From assembly GCA_910587865.1 (NCBI GenBank), contig CAJUNX010000018.1:7297-71296 (forward strand): a stretch of DNA of 64,000 nt. Reading direction: 5' to 3'. The notes under the pieces were generated by a model. It had not been told where the DNA came from. It ran no database searches and worked only from the letters and a program-made list of their open reading frames with translations. The DNA comes from an uncultured Roseburia sp. GTDB taxonomy: Bacteria; Bacillota; Clostridia; Lachnospirales; Lachnospiraceae. Below, one piece after another: positions 1 through 9,061 of the stretch. Each line of letters begins with the position of its first letter. Position 1 is the stretch's first letter. Both the position numbers and the translations under genes were made by a program.

Positions 1-268
1 CAAATACCATTTCAAAGTAGTCGTGATTATGCAGAATGGGCATATGAGTGGAATCAGGCTTTGTGTGTGGAAGCCTGATATGATAATGCCTCTTTCCGTT
101 ACTGAGTTCTACGGTTTGCTCCGTCGGCGTACTGACAAAAAAAGAAAAGGCCAGGGAGCTTTTCAGATGGCGGTTTGCGGAGGAATTCAGACCCATGACA
201 ATGTCAGTGATTTCGCGGAGCGAGAGGCCTTCGTTAAAAATATTTTCAATCAGGACTGATTCATTCAT
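1..268 (-). CDS. AraC-family transcriptional regulator, N-terminal part (runs off the window)
   Basis: An open frame on the minus strand begins at the ATG at 268 and stays open to the window edge, about 89 residues. It is preceded by AAGGAG with a 9-base spacer. The visible part begins MNESVLIENIF and ends with HNHDYFEMVF, a histidine-rich sequence typical of the cupin sugar-binding domain at the front of AraC/XylS regulators. The DNA-binding half lies outside the window. The gene diverges from the sugar operon starting at 628, so it is likely the local regulator; that is inferred from position. The family call rests on one short motif and the arrangement. Confidence 0.65.
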   Translation of the reverse strand, partial: MNESVLIENIFNEGLSLREITDIVMGLNSSANRHLKSSLAFSFFVSTPTEQTVELSNGKRHYHIRLPHTKPDSTHMPILHNHDYFEMVF

Positions 269-627
269 ATAGGAACACTCCTTTCAGGTCGGAATCTGCA
301 ATGATTCTGTCTGCAGATGGTCGTTATCTGTGATTGTGATAATTGACAGATATTTTTATACTATACTTAGAATAAGAGCGCAAAATAGTGAGAACTGATT
401 GGAATATAACAGAATTTTTTTCGGATTTCAACAAAAATATGCTGGAAATATTATCCGATCAGAAAAAAAAGTAATTACAACCTGTATTTCCAATCTGATA
501 AGAGCTCACTAAAAATGTCGGAAAATGAAAATACGGTGAAAAGGGAGGTGAGGAGGAAAATCCTTAGCTAATATGCGACAATGACAGGTTACAGAGGAAA
601 GTATCTGAAAGGAAGAGAGGAGAAAGC
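269..627. promoter_or_regulatory. Divergent regulatory region with two inverted operator-like arms
   Basis: This 359-base gap separates the AraC-type gene from the sugar operon. Two inverted copies of a GATTGGAA-type element lie at 397-412 and 482-495; each is flanked on its outer side by AGTGAG, at 4 and 9 bases. TTGACA occurs at 343-348, but no well-spaced -10 goes with it. A purine-rich ribosome binding site (GAGAGGAG) precedes the ATG at 628. The arms could be binding sites for the divergent AraC protein; this is inference. Confidence 0.4.
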
Positions 628-2010
628 ATGAGTCAGATAACACAGCAGAAGAGAGAAAAGAATCAGGCCGAACTGAAAAAATGGAAGATGCAGGCGGCAA
701 AACCAACGACCGCTCACTACCTGGTTATTCTGGTGGTGATTGTAGCGCTGGTCTATATTGTGGATGAACTGACATCCAACATCACCAGCACGGTACAGTC
801 GTCAGTTGTAAATGATTTCTTTGTGAGCAAGGGGGTGGACTTTAATACCGGACTGTCCAATATGTCGCTGATGATGATGCCGGCATATGTATTTTATTTC
901 ATCCTGCCGTTTTACAAATCACTGGCGGATAAGCTTGGAAGAAAGCTGTTTCTGGTATTGAATACACTGGGCATGGCGCTGGGCATGTTCACGATCTGGA
1001 TCTCGCCGAATATCTATACGTACATTCTGGGATGCCTGATTATCCGTTTTTTCATTCCGAACGATATGCAGGTGATGTATATCATGGAGGCAGCGCCGGA
1101 ACAGCATCGCGCAAAGCTCTGTTCTGTTACCAAAGCGTTCGGCTATGTGGGTGTGAGCTGTATTCCGGTTCTGCGGCTGGTGATGATGAATAACGATGCG
1201 GCAAGATGGCGCGAAATTTTTATTATCCCGGTTATTATGGGAGCGGCGGTGAGCATACTGTGCGTCATATTTGTGAAGGAATCGCCGGTGTTTTTAAGCC
1301 AGAGAATTCATTATCTGGAAGGTGAGCTGGAACCTGACGGGGATACTGCAGACAAAAACAAAACACAGAAGAGCGGCGTATTTTATGCAATCCGGTTCAT
1401 TTTTACCCATAAGCAGCTGCGGTATATCGCGATCTGTGCATTTGTATTTGCGTGTTCGATCGCAGTGACAGGATTTTACGAATCGATTATGACCACCAGC
1501 GGAATGGATACGGCTGCCGTTACACGGGCATTGTTTATTTTCCCGTTGATGAATGCCCTGTTTACACTGATCGGCGGATTTCTGACAGACCGGCTGGGAA
1601 GGAAGCGTTCCCTGGCAGTACTGGCCGTGATCAGCATGGTGATGCTGGCTCTGTTTATCCTGTCGGCGGGACAGGGATGGAATGCATATCTGGTCGGCGG
1701 ATGTTACGGGATTTTCGTGGGATGCTTCTGGAGTGTCAGCGATCTGCTGTTTCTGATTTTCCCGGGAGAATCCACTCCTACGGAACTGAGGGCTTCTGTC
1801 CTGGGAACATTGTCCCTGATTCTTTTTGCGGGATCGATCCTTTCCATGTTAATCGTTTCTCTCGCAATGCGCTTTGTGACATCTCTCGGCCTGCTGTGCA
1901 TGGCGGTAAGCGTTCCGTTTATACTGCTGAGCCTGCTTCTGGTTCTGTTTAAAGTGCGCGAGACGAAGGGTGTTAATATGGAGACAATCACAGGAGAGGA
2001 GTGGGAGTGA
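628..2010 (+). CDS. MFS transporter, sugar-porter-like
   Basis: A 460-residue polytopic membrane protein of the major facilitator superfamily. Signature loops are visible: DKLGRK after the second helix and DRLGRKRS after the eighth, the two copies of MFS motif A. The hydrophilic stretch around residues 230-250 (GELEPDGDTADKNK) fits the central cytoplasmic loop between the 6-helix halves. The first 30 residues are charged and cytoplasmic. It is the first gene of a sugar-catabolic operon and its TGA overlaps the ATG of the next gene, so it probably imports that pathway's substrate. The substrate cannot be read from the sequence. Confidence 0.85.
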   Translation: MSQITQQKREKNQAELKKWKMQAAKPTTAHYLVILVVIVALVYIVDELTSNITSTVQSSVVNDFFVSKGVDFNTGLSNMSLMMMPAYVFYFILPFYKSLADKLGRKLFLVLNTLGMALGMFTIWISPNIYTYILGCLIIRFFIPNDMQVMYIMEAAPEQHRAKLCSVTKAFGYVGVSCIPVLRLVMMNNDAARWREIFIIPVIMGAAVSILCVIFVKESPVFLSQRIHYLEGELEPDGDTADKNKTQKSGVFYAIRFIFTHKQLRYIAICAFVFACSIAVTGFYESIMTTSGMDTAAVTRALFIFPLMNALFTLIGGFLTDRLGRKRSLAVLAVISMVMLALFILSAGQGWNAYLVGGCYGIFVGCFWSVSDLLFLIFPGESTPTELRASVLGTLSLILFAGSILSMLIVSLAMRFVTSLGLLCMAVSVPFILLSLLLVLFKVRETKGVNMETITGEEWE

Positions 2011-4076
2011 TGGAAAACCGGGAAGTATTACAGTCCATCATGGCGGCATTTCAGAAAAAAGCGTCGGTTTTGCTGGCGGAGAAGAAGGCAGAAAGGGCAA
2101 AGATCGGAATTCTGGATAACGGGCTGTTTGTGTACTATTTTGAAGGGGAGCAGGTCTGTAAGGGCTGTTCGGCGGCAAAAACACCGGACGGAAGAACGAT
2201 AGATACGCGCTGTGCCGAGATGGTTTCCTGGGAAATATTTTCCTGTGAGGGGAAGAGGACCGGCATCAGAACGCTGTATCGGAAGGAAGAACTCTGGCTG
2301 AAGCAGGAGCTGACGGTATATGATAACGGTGCGGCGGCTGTTCAGATATTTCTGCATGATGAGAGCGGACGGACAGAAACCAGATATCTGGCGCCTTTTA
2401 TCACGCCTTATCCGGACGGGGAAGGAAAAGAGCTGTTTTTATCTCTGGATCAGAAAATGCTGATCGTTCCCTATGATAATGATATGTGGTCGCGATATGA
2501 ATCGGCTGTTCCGGCCTGCGGCAGACAGAGCTGCGATGTGACTGCCATATACGACGAGTGCAGCATGGAAGGGCTTGTCATAGGAGCGCTGAATTTTGAT
2601 GTCTGGAAGAATGCGATATGCTGGGCAGCCCATGATGCACGCAGTCTGATCGCATACTGCGGTGCGGCGGATGCGGGAACACATGACAGCTGTCCGCATG
2701 GAATCGTGTCGGGGGAATGGGTGGCATCCGCACCGTTTGTATTTTTCTGGTCGCCGGATATCAGGGACGGCATGGAACAGTACGGCGATATGTGCGCGGC
2801 TCAGATACCTGCCAGGCCGTGGAAGAACGGTGGGGTGCCGTTTGGCTGGAACAGCTATTCGGCGCTGGCGCTCGGCCTTACGCTTTTGCACTGGCGGGAA
2901 GCGGGAGATTTTATGAGGGGGGAGCTGCCGGATTACTGCGGTGAAGACGGCGTGACTTATGTGAATCTGGACGGGGCTTTCGGACTGGATCAGGAAGAGA
3001 TCCGGCGTACCATTGAACGGCTCCATGGCCGGGGACAAAAGGCGGGATGGTATGCCAGTCCCTGCAACTGGTTTGAGGCCGGACGTGATATGCCGATCGG
3101 TTATTTCGCATCCGCGGATGAGGCTTTGTCAGAAGAAATGAATACAAAGATCGGCGAGCTGTTTCTCCGGGATGAGCGGGGCAGCGTGATGCCGGCGGCG
3201 GACGGAACGGTTCCTTTGGATGTGACGCATCCCATGTGGGAAAAGATGGCCCGTGCAATGATACGACGGCTTACGGGACTTGGGATTGATTACCTGAAAC
3301 TGGATTTTCTGTCTCACGGTTCTGTGGAAGGAGCGCATTATCGGAAGGGGTATACCGGAAGAATGGCACTGAATCTGGCATACCGCATCTTATCGGAGGA
3401 GATAGATGCCGCAAAGCGGGATATTTTTGTGAGTCTGTCTATCGCGCCCCTGTTTCCGTATTTTCTGGGAAATGCGAGGAGAAGCTGCTGTGATACCTTC
3501 GGCCACCACGAGGATGTGCGCTATGTGCTGAATGCGCTGAATTTTGCATGGTGGACAAACGGGAGAATCTATCGGTTTAATGATCCGGATCATGTCCCGC
3601 TGTATTTATCCGCGGTGGACGGACGCTGCGCCACTGCGGAGGCGGAGGCCAGATCCCGCTATTATGCCAGCGCGATTTCCGGCACGGTGATGATGCTGTC
3701 GGATAATTATGGTCCCGAGGGGGACCCGGAGGTGATACGAATGTCGAGGGCACGGGCAAAGAAGTTTGCCGACGACGCGAAAGTAAATGCGATTGCCCGT
3801 CTGGGAAAGGCGTTTGTACCGGTTGAGCTGAAAGACGGGACCACACCCTTTTATACTCTGAGCCATGAGGGAACGCATTATGCGGCGGTCTTTAACTTTA
3901 CGGCAGAGAGACGGACACTGTCTTTTCTGGCGGAGAGAGGCAGGCTGCCGGCAAAAGGCACATTCTGTGATATTCACGGGGGACAGAAAACGAGCTATGA
4001 TCAGGTGATCTCCGTTGAGCTGGAAGGCTGGGACGCCGTGATCTTAGAGATCGGAGGAAATGATGAGAGAGATTAA
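2010..4076 (+). CDS. Alpha-galactosidase-like glycoside hydrolase (clan GH-D, GH27/GH36 type)
   Basis: A 688-residue cytoplasmic enzyme without signal peptide. The ATG at 2010 overlaps the stop of the transporter (TGATG); an in-frame GTG at 2001 is less likely because the ribosome binding site GGAGAGGAG sits just upstream of 2010. A (beta/alpha)8 barrel follows an N-terminal beta domain: GWNSYSAL near residue 285, YVNLDGAF, AGWYASP, and DYLKLDF near 430, which matches the nucleophile strand of GH27/GH36. NDPDH near 520 resembles the NDPDM motif of GH27. The C-terminal part is a beta domain. It probably releases a hexose from imported oligosaccharides. Family assignment is fairly secure; linkage and sugar are unknown. 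Confidence 0.7.
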   Translation: MENREVLQSIMAAFQKKASVLLAEKKAERAKIGILDNGLFVYYFEGEQVCKGCSAAKTPDGRTIDTRCAEMVSWEIFSCEGKRTGIRTLYRKEELWLKQELTVYDNGAAAVQIFLHDESGRTETRYLAPFITPYPDGEGKELFLSLDQKMLIVPYDNDMWSRYESAVPACGRQSCDVTAIYDECSMEGLVIGALNFDVWKNAICWAAHDARSLIAYCGAADAGTHDSCPHGIVSGEWVASAPFVFFWSPDIRDGMEQYGDMCAAQIPARPWKNGGVPFGWNSYSALALGLTLLHWREAGDFMRGELPDYCGEDGVTYVNLDGAFGLDQEEIRRTIERLHGRGQKAGWYASPCNWFEAGRDMPIGYFASADEALSEEMNTKIGELFLRDERGSVMPAADGTVPLDVTHPMWEKMARAMIRRLTGLGIDYLKLDFLSHGSVEGAHYRKGYTGRMALNLAYRILSEEIDAAKRDIFVSLSIAPLFPYFLGNARRSCCDTFGHHEDVRYVLNALNFAWWTNGRIYRFNDPDHVPLYLSAVDGRCATAEAEARSRYYASAISGTVMMLSDNYGPEGDPEVIRMSRARAKKFADDAKVNAIARLGKAFVPVELKDGTTPFYTLSHEGTHYAAVFNFTAERRTLSFLAERGRLPAKGTFCDIHGGQKTSYDQVISVELEGWDAVILEIGGNDERD

Positions 4077-4563
4077 GGTAAAGGAACTGACACTGGAACA
4101 GTTTAAGCCGTTTGGCTCGTTTTCCAATATGATAAATCCGTCGGCAAGAGGGAACGGAATCGGAGGAATGGCATTTTACGCGGACATGGAAGTGCTGGAG
4201 CTGGGGAGCGTCCATGCGGCGGCTTTTTCGACGACGCGGGTTACCGATGCGATAAAACCGGTTGTCCTGGCGCTGGAGCGTCATTCGCACTGCGGGGAGG
4301 GAATCATGTCGCTGGATCATGATATGCTCGTATATTTTGCGCCTGCCGGTGCGGATCTGACGCATGCAATAGAAGAACTGAACGCATTTCTGGTTCCGCC
4401 GGGAGTGATGCTGACGATCCGCCCCGGCGTGTGGCACTGCATGCCGTTTCCGGCGGCTTCGGATGTCATAAACGTGCTGAATGTTCTGCCGGAACGCACC
4501 TATGCGAATGACTGTGAGATGCATATGCTGAAAGAAGAAGAGCGGGTGGCGATTATCTTATGA
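4063..4563 (+). CDS. AllA-like cupin (ureidoglycolate lyase family fold)
   Basis: A protein of about 166 residues. LALERHSHCGEG and IRPGVWHCMPFP are the two cupin motifs seen in the ureidoglycolate lyase (AllA) family, whose usual length is about 160. GGAGG at 4053-4057 fits the second of two adjacent ATGs (4063) better than the first (4060); the start overlaps the previous gene. No allantoin-degradation genes are nearby, whereas sugar enzymes flank it on both sides. A role on a sugar-acid or keto-sugar intermediate is therefore more plausible than ureidoglycolate cleavage. This is inferred from context. Confidence 0.6.
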   Translation: MREIKVKELTLEQFKPFGSFSNMINPSARGNGIGGMAFYADMEVLELGSVHAAAFSTTRVTDAIKPVVLALERHSHCGEGIMSLDHDMLVYFAPAGADLTHAIEELNAFLVPPGVMLTIRPGVWHCMPFPAASDVINVLNVLPERTYANDCEMHMLKEEERVAIIL

Positions 4564-4576
4564 GGAGGAAAATCAT

Positions 4577-5422
4577 ATGGCTTTGGAACGGGTAAAAGAC
4601 CTGCTGGATGCGGCAGAGAAGGAACATACATCGGTGATTGCATTTGACGCGTGCGATTACAACACCATATACGCGTGTATCAAAGGTGCAGAGACGGCGC
4701 GGCGTCCTGTGATCGTGATGCTCTATCCTGCGATGAGAGAGCTGTTTTCCTTCAGAGCATTTGCGGCCGCTGTAAAAGATCTGGCGCGCGGCGCTTCGGT
4801 TCCGGTAGGGCTGCATTTAGACCACTGCAGCGATCTGACAACAATCGTGGAGGCGATCCGGGACGGATTTACATCTGTAATGGCTGACGGATCCGCACTG
4901 CCTTTGGAAGAAAATATCGCATTTACGAAATCCGTTGTGGAGATTGCCCGGATATTTGACGTGGATGTGGAAGGCGAAATCGGCCATGTGGGGCAGGTGG
5001 CGGGAGGCTTTGATTATCAGAATGCCGATACCTTCACCCGGCCGGATGAGGCGGCCCTTTTTGCGGAGCGCACGGGGGTTGCGTCTGTGGCGGTGGCATT
5101 CGGAAGCTGCCATGGCATGTATAAGGCCGCGCCGAATCTGGACCTTGAGAGACTGGCGGAGATTGACCGGACGGTGAATATTCCGCTTGTGCTCCACGGG
5201 GGATCCGGGATTCCGACGGATCAGCTGGAACAGGCATTCCGGATGGGAATCAACAAATTCAATGTGGGCACGGAGTTTTTTCTGCTGAACGCAAAACTCT
5301 GCAGGGAAGCATATACTTCGGATGAGATGCAGAAAACTCCATTTGCGGGAGTAGCGGAAATACGAAAGGGTCTGACGGAATACATCGCGGAGAAACTGAA
5401 GTTATGCACGATGAGCGTATAA
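4577..5422 (+). CDS. Class II (zinc) ketose-bisphosphate aldolase, GatY/KbaY/FbaA-like
   Basis: A 281-residue TIM-barrel aldolase. LDHCSD near residue 82, EGEIGHVG near 133, CHGMYK near 178 and LHGGSGIP near 207 carry the histidine and acidic ligands of the catalytic zinc and the phosphate loop; FNVGTE follows. The length fits the GatY/KbaY branch. It lies between the cupin and a PfkB kinase, so it most likely cleaves the phosphorylated ketose made by its neighbours into dihydroxyacetone phosphate and an aldehyde. Whether the substrate is a 1-phosphate or 1,6-bisphosphate cannot be told. Confidence 0.85.
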   Translation: MALERVKDLLDAAEKEHTSVIAFDACDYNTIYACIKGAETARRPVIVMLYPAMRELFSFRAFAAAVKDLARGASVPVGLHLDHCSDLTTIVEAIRDGFTSVMADGSALPLEENIAFTKSVVEIARIFDVDVEGEIGHVGQVAGGFDYQNADTFTRPDEAALFAERTGVASVAVAFGSCHGMYKAAPNLDLERLAEIDRTVNIPLVLHGGSGIPTDQLEQAFRMGINKFNVGTEFFLLNAKLCREAYTSDEMQKTPFAGVAEIRKGLTEYIAEKLKLCTMSV

Positions 5423-5449
5423 GCGGAACGGGAGAGGGGGAATCAGCCG

Positions 5450-6508
5450 GTGGAAAAAGAGTTTGATGTCATCGGAGTGGAAGATCTGATAATGGACTTT
5501 GCACTGCAGATCAGCAGGCTGCCGAAGACGGACGGCATGTCGATGATCACGGACAGCTGCTGGGCAGGGGGAGGCAATGCCTCTTCCGCGATTGTAGCGC
5601 TCTCGCGGCTGGGGGCAAAATGCGCCATGGCAGGGACGACCGGAAATGATGCTTATGGAAACTTCTGTATTCAGGACATGAAGCGGAACCGGGTAGACGT
5701 ATCCCATGTCAGACAGGTGGAGGGGGATACGACGCTGTGCGTCTGCCTGGCCGAGACGGAGACGCAGGGGAGAAGCTTTCTTGGAAAGGCAGGTGTAAAA
5801 AGGGCGCTGACTCCGGAAGAGGTGGGGGAGGATTTTATCCGAAGCTGCCGTGTCATTCACTTAAGCTGTATGCCGACGCCCACACAGAAGGTGGCGATTG
5901 CGTTTGCCAGGAAACACGGCGTGGAAGTTTCGCTGGATGCGGGCGCATTTTTCCCGGGGGCAGAAGAGCTGGCGGATCAGGCGGATATCCTGATTATGTC
6001 AGAAGCCTTTTATGAGGGATTGTTCGGAGCGGACAAGCGCTACTGCGAAAATTGCCGGAAGCTGGTTGGGCAGGGGAGAAAAATCGCAGTCGTGACGCTT
6101 GGGAAAAACGGATGTGCCGGCGCAGACAGACAGGGGGTATTCCGGCTTGACGCATTTTCCGGAGAAGCGCCGATTGTGGATACGACCGGCGCAGGGGATG
6201 TGTTCCATGGAGGTTTTCTGTATGCGTATCTGTACCGGTGCGGCGGGGGGCATTCATCAGACGATTCGGAGGAGACGCGGCGGCGCGGCGCGGCGGCTTC
6301 GGAAGGTGGAAACGGATATACGCTGAAGGACTGCGCGCGGTTTGCCAGTGCGGTCTCCTATATAAACTGTACCACGCTGGGGGGACGTCCCGGCATTCCC
6401 ACGCTGGAGATGGTGGATACGTTTTTACAGACGGGAATGATTCCGGAGGGCGATATCGCACAGCGGAGAGAATTTTACAGAAACGGAATTTTCAGAACGG
6501 ACGTGTGA
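5450..6508 (+). CDS. PfkB-family carbohydrate kinase
   Basis: A 352-residue ribokinase-type sugar kinase with a GTG start, preceded by GAGGGGGAA. The N-terminal GGGNASSAIVALSRLG is the PfkB signature 1 region, and DTTGAGD near residue 244 is signature 2, with the catalytic aspartate and anion hole. Typical members are 300-330 residues; the extra length comes from a hydrophilic, arginine-rich insertion near residues 265-285 (SSDDSEETRRRGAAAS), just after the catalytic loop. It probably phosphorylates the ketose formed by the isomerase encoded downstream, upstream of the aldolase step. Confidence 0.88.
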   Translation: MEKEFDVIGVEDLIMDFALQISRLPKTDGMSMITDSCWAGGGNASSAIVALSRLGAKCAMAGTTGNDAYGNFCIQDMKRNRVDVSHVRQVEGDTTLCVCLAETETQGRSFLGKAGVKRALTPEEVGEDFIRSCRVIHLSCMPTPTQKVAIAFARKHGVEVSLDAGAFFPGAEELADQADILIMSEAFYEGLFGADKRYCENCRKLVGQGRKIAVVTLGKNGCAGADRQGVFRLDAFSGEAPIVDTTGAGDVFHGGFLYAYLYRCGGGHSSDDSEETRRRGAAASEGGNGYTLKDCARFASAVSYINCTTLGGRPGIPTLEMVDTFLQTGMIPEGDIAQRREFYRNGIFRTDV

Positions 6509-6520
6509 GGAGGAAATATC

Positions 6521-8002
6521 ATGAGGGAGAAAACAATAAGGCTGGGCTATGTGCCCGTGATGCGGGATACCTTTCCGGCGGGACCGGCGGCAAAGCTCAG
6601 GGATACGGTCAGAGAGCGGGTGGAGCGAATTCTGTCTGGCCTGACCGATGTGGAACTGATAACCGTCGATGATAAAATAAAGGACGGAATGTTGTGGGAC
6701 AATGCGGATGTTCCCATGCTGGCAGCATATTTTCAGGAGAAAAAAGCAGATGCGCTGTTTTTTCCGCACTGCAATTTCGGACAGGAGGAGCCGGCGGCCA
6801 TGCTGGCGAAAGCGGTCGGCCGGCCGGTGCTTCTGTGGGGACCGAGAGATCCGGCTCCCTCCGGCACGCAGGAGTTCCGTGTCTATGATACGCAGTGCGG
6901 GCTGTTTGCCACATCGAAAGCATTTTTGCGCTATGGAGTGGTATTCACCTATCTTGAGAACTGCGCGCCGGATTCCCCGATACTGGAGCGCGGAATCGAT
7001 AAGTTTATCCGGGTGGCGGCGGTAGTAAAGGCCATGCGCCATATGCGGGTGGGACAGGTGGGCCTGCGGCCGCGCCAGTTTCTTTCCGTAAAGATCAATG
7101 AGAGCGAGCTTTTGGAGAAGTTCGGCATTGAGATAACGCCGGTCTGGACAGACGAGATTACATCTGCCGTACAGAAGCTTCGGACGGGAAATGCGCATCT
7201 GATCGGTGCGGTAAAAAAGATTGAACTTCCGATGGCCATGGCAATGGCAGGTATAAAGCCAGAAGAGGGGGAGCCGGACCCCGCGATAAAAGAGAGGATG
7301 GAGGATATTCGCGGCAAGGTGGACTGTGCCGGCGTATCGGAGGAGACGCTGGAAAAAATCGCTGTTATTGAGCTGGCGGTCGAGCGGATTGCCGAGCTCA
7401 ACGAGCTGGATGCGATTGCCTTTGACTGCTGGTCTTATCTGGCTGACACATTCGGCATTTCCGCATGCTTTATTCTGGGGGATCTGATTGACCGCGGACT
7501 CGTGGCAGCCTGTGAGACGGACCTTCACGCAGCCATTACCGCAAGGCTTTTGCAGGCGGCATCCAGAGAGCAGGATTGTCCGTTTGTGGCGGACATGACG
7601 ATTCGTCATCCGGACAATGACAACGGGGAGCTTTTATGGCACTGCGGACCGTTTGCGGCTTCCCTGATGAAAGAAGGCGCGAAGGGATCGATCTGCAACT
7701 GCAAGGGGTATTATGAGATCAGGGGCGGAGCTATCACTTTGGCCCGAATGGATCAGGCCGGCGGAAATTACCTGCTGTTTGCCGATGAGGTGAAGGGGAT
7801 TGACGGTCCCGTCACCAACGGCAATTATGTGTGGGTGGAGACCTCGGACTGGCCGGAATGGGAGCGTAAATTTATGTATGGCCCATATATTCATCACATC
7901 TGCGGGATTCACGGGCAGTATGCGGACGTGCTGAAGGAGGCGTGCAGATATATCGGAAATGTGACCCATGACAGTGTCAATAACGTGCCGTCACATTTCT
8001 GA
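6521..8002 (+). CDS. L-fucose/L-arabinose isomerase-family protein
   Basis: A 493-residue protein resembling the FucI/AraA aldose-ketose isomerase superfamily: an N-terminal Rossmann-like part (LGYVPVMRDTF, FFPHCNFGQEEP), a central segment with ACETDLHAA, and a C-terminal barrel with IRHPDNDNGELLWHCG near residue 365. The members are Mn-dependent enzymes using conserved acidic residues and a histidine; ETD and the late histidines fit, but alignment would be needed to assign each. Operon position next to kinase and aldolase supports conversion of a free aldose to its ketose. Identity of the sugar is unresolved. Confidence 0.8.
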   Translation: MREKTIRLGYVPVMRDTFPAGPAAKLRDTVRERVERILSGLTDVELITVDDKIKDGMLWDNADVPMLAAYFQEKKADALFFPHCNFGQEEPAAMLAKAVGRPVLLWGPRDPAPSGTQEFRVYDTQCGLFATSKAFLRYGVVFTYLENCAPDSPILERGIDKFIRVAAVVKAMRHMRVGQVGLRPRQFLSVKINESELLEKFGIEITPVWTDEITSAVQKLRTGNAHLIGAVKKIELPMAMAMAGIKPEEGEPDPAIKERMEDIRGKVDCAGVSEETLEKIAVIELAVERIAELNELDAIAFDCWSYLADTFGISACFILGDLIDRGLVAACETDLHAAITARLLQAASREQDCPFVADMTIRHPDNDNGELLWHCGPFAASLMKEGAKGSICNCKGYYEIRGGAITLARMDQAGGNYLLFADEVKGIDGPVTNGNYVWVETSDWPEWERKFMYGPYIHHICGIHGQYADVLKEACRYIGNVTHDSVNNVPSHF

Positions 8003-8019
8003 AAAAGGGGAAGGAGCAT

Positions 8020-9003
8020 ATGGGAGGACGATTCTGGTATCAGGAAAAACAGGGGGATATCCGTCTGGGATATGAGGAAGACGGAACCTGTAAAATGAGC
8101 GTGGATGTATATCCGTCCATGGGATTTAAGACGGCGGGACTGCGTTATAAGGAGAACTGGCTGCAGCCTTATCAGCCGGACTGGTCCGGGCTGCTTGGGA
8201 TAGAAGACTTTGGAAATACCGTATTGTTTCCAACGCCCAACCGGGTGAGGGACGGCGTATTTACCTTTCGGGGCAGGCGGGTGGAAATGAAGAAAAAGGG
8301 GGTGCTGCAGAGTCAGCATGGTTTGGCGAAAAATGCTTCCTGGAAGGTCAGTGATCTTCGGGTATCCAGGCAGGATGTGTCCGTCACCGCCGCGTTTCAT
8401 ATCTGCCCGGGGGATGAGAATTATGCCGCGTTTCCCTATTCTTCGTGTCTCACCATGACCTATTGCCTGGAAAAAGACCGGTTGATATGCCGGTATTGTG
8501 TAAAAAATACCGACGATCTTCCCATGCCCTTCGGAATCGGACTGCATCCGTGGTTTCTTCTTCCGCGAAATCCGGAGCGTGTGAGCTTATGCGTGCCGGC
8601 GGAATACTGTTATGAGACGACGCCGGATCTGCTCCCTACCGGTAAAATGATAGATGTAGGTGAAAAGGCCGGATCTGACCTGAACGTATTCTGCCCGGTG
8701 AGGGAGTTAGACCTGGACACGGTATATCTGACCAGAGGGCGGGATATGCGGATCCGCTATGAGGACCGGGGATATCAGCTTACGATCAGCCAGTCTCCGG
8801 AGTTTATGGCAGGAGTCGTGTTTACCGCGTTTAACCGGGGTATGGAAAATACAGGATTCGAAGCATTCTGTGTGGAGAGCCAGACCTGCTGCACGGATGC
8901 AATCAATATGCATGAAAAAGGATTCCCCTGCAGCGGTCTGATGATTTTGGAGCCGGGGGAAGAGAAAGCAGGATACGTAAGTTATACGCTGACGGCGAAG
9001 TAA
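8020..9003 (+). CDS. Aldose 1-epimerase (galactose mutarotase)-like protein
   Basis: A 327-residue beta-rich protein of the galactose mutarotase-like superfamily. GLHPWFLLP near residue 178 contains the histidine typical of the active site, and GFEAFCVESQTCCTDAINM near 285 resembles the C-terminal glutamate region (VEPQT-like) of aldose 1-epimerases. It starts at an ATG with AAGGAG four bases upstream, 17 bases after the isomerase. It likely equilibrates the anomers of the released sugar so that the isomerase can act. Confidence 0.75.
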   Translation: MGGRFWYQEKQGDIRLGYEEDGTCKMSVDVYPSMGFKTAGLRYKENWLQPYQPDWSGLLGIEDFGNTVLFPTPNRVRDGVFTFRGRRVEMKKKGVLQSQHGLAKNASWKVSDLRVSRQDVSVTAAFHICPGDENYAAFPYSSCLTMTYCLEKDRLICRYCVKNTDDLPMPFGIGLHPWFLLPRNPERVSLCVPAEYCYETTPDLLPTGKMIDVGEKAGSDLNVFCPVRELDLDTVYLTRGRDMRIRYEDRGYQLTISQSPEFMAGVVFTAFNRGMENTGFEAFCVESQTCCTDAINMHEKGFPCSGLMILEPGEEKAGYVSYTLTAK

Positions 9004-9061
9004 AACCTGTCAGCAAAGCCCATCGGTAACAGGATGGCAGGAAAGACGGAGGAAGAATAAG

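Noticed and set aside
23..259. 78-codon plus-strand frame at the window start
   Set aside because: It is antisense to the AraC-type N-terminus, whose cupin motif and ribosome binding site are better evidence.
343..367. Promoter formed by TTGACA at 343 and TATACT at 357 or 362
   Set aside because: The spacers are only 8 or 13 bases, too short for a sigma-A promoter.
6425..7609. 394-codon minus-strand frame
   Set aside because: It is antisense to the end of the kinase gene and most of the isomerase gene; its translation is rich in Arg/His/Leu without domain features.
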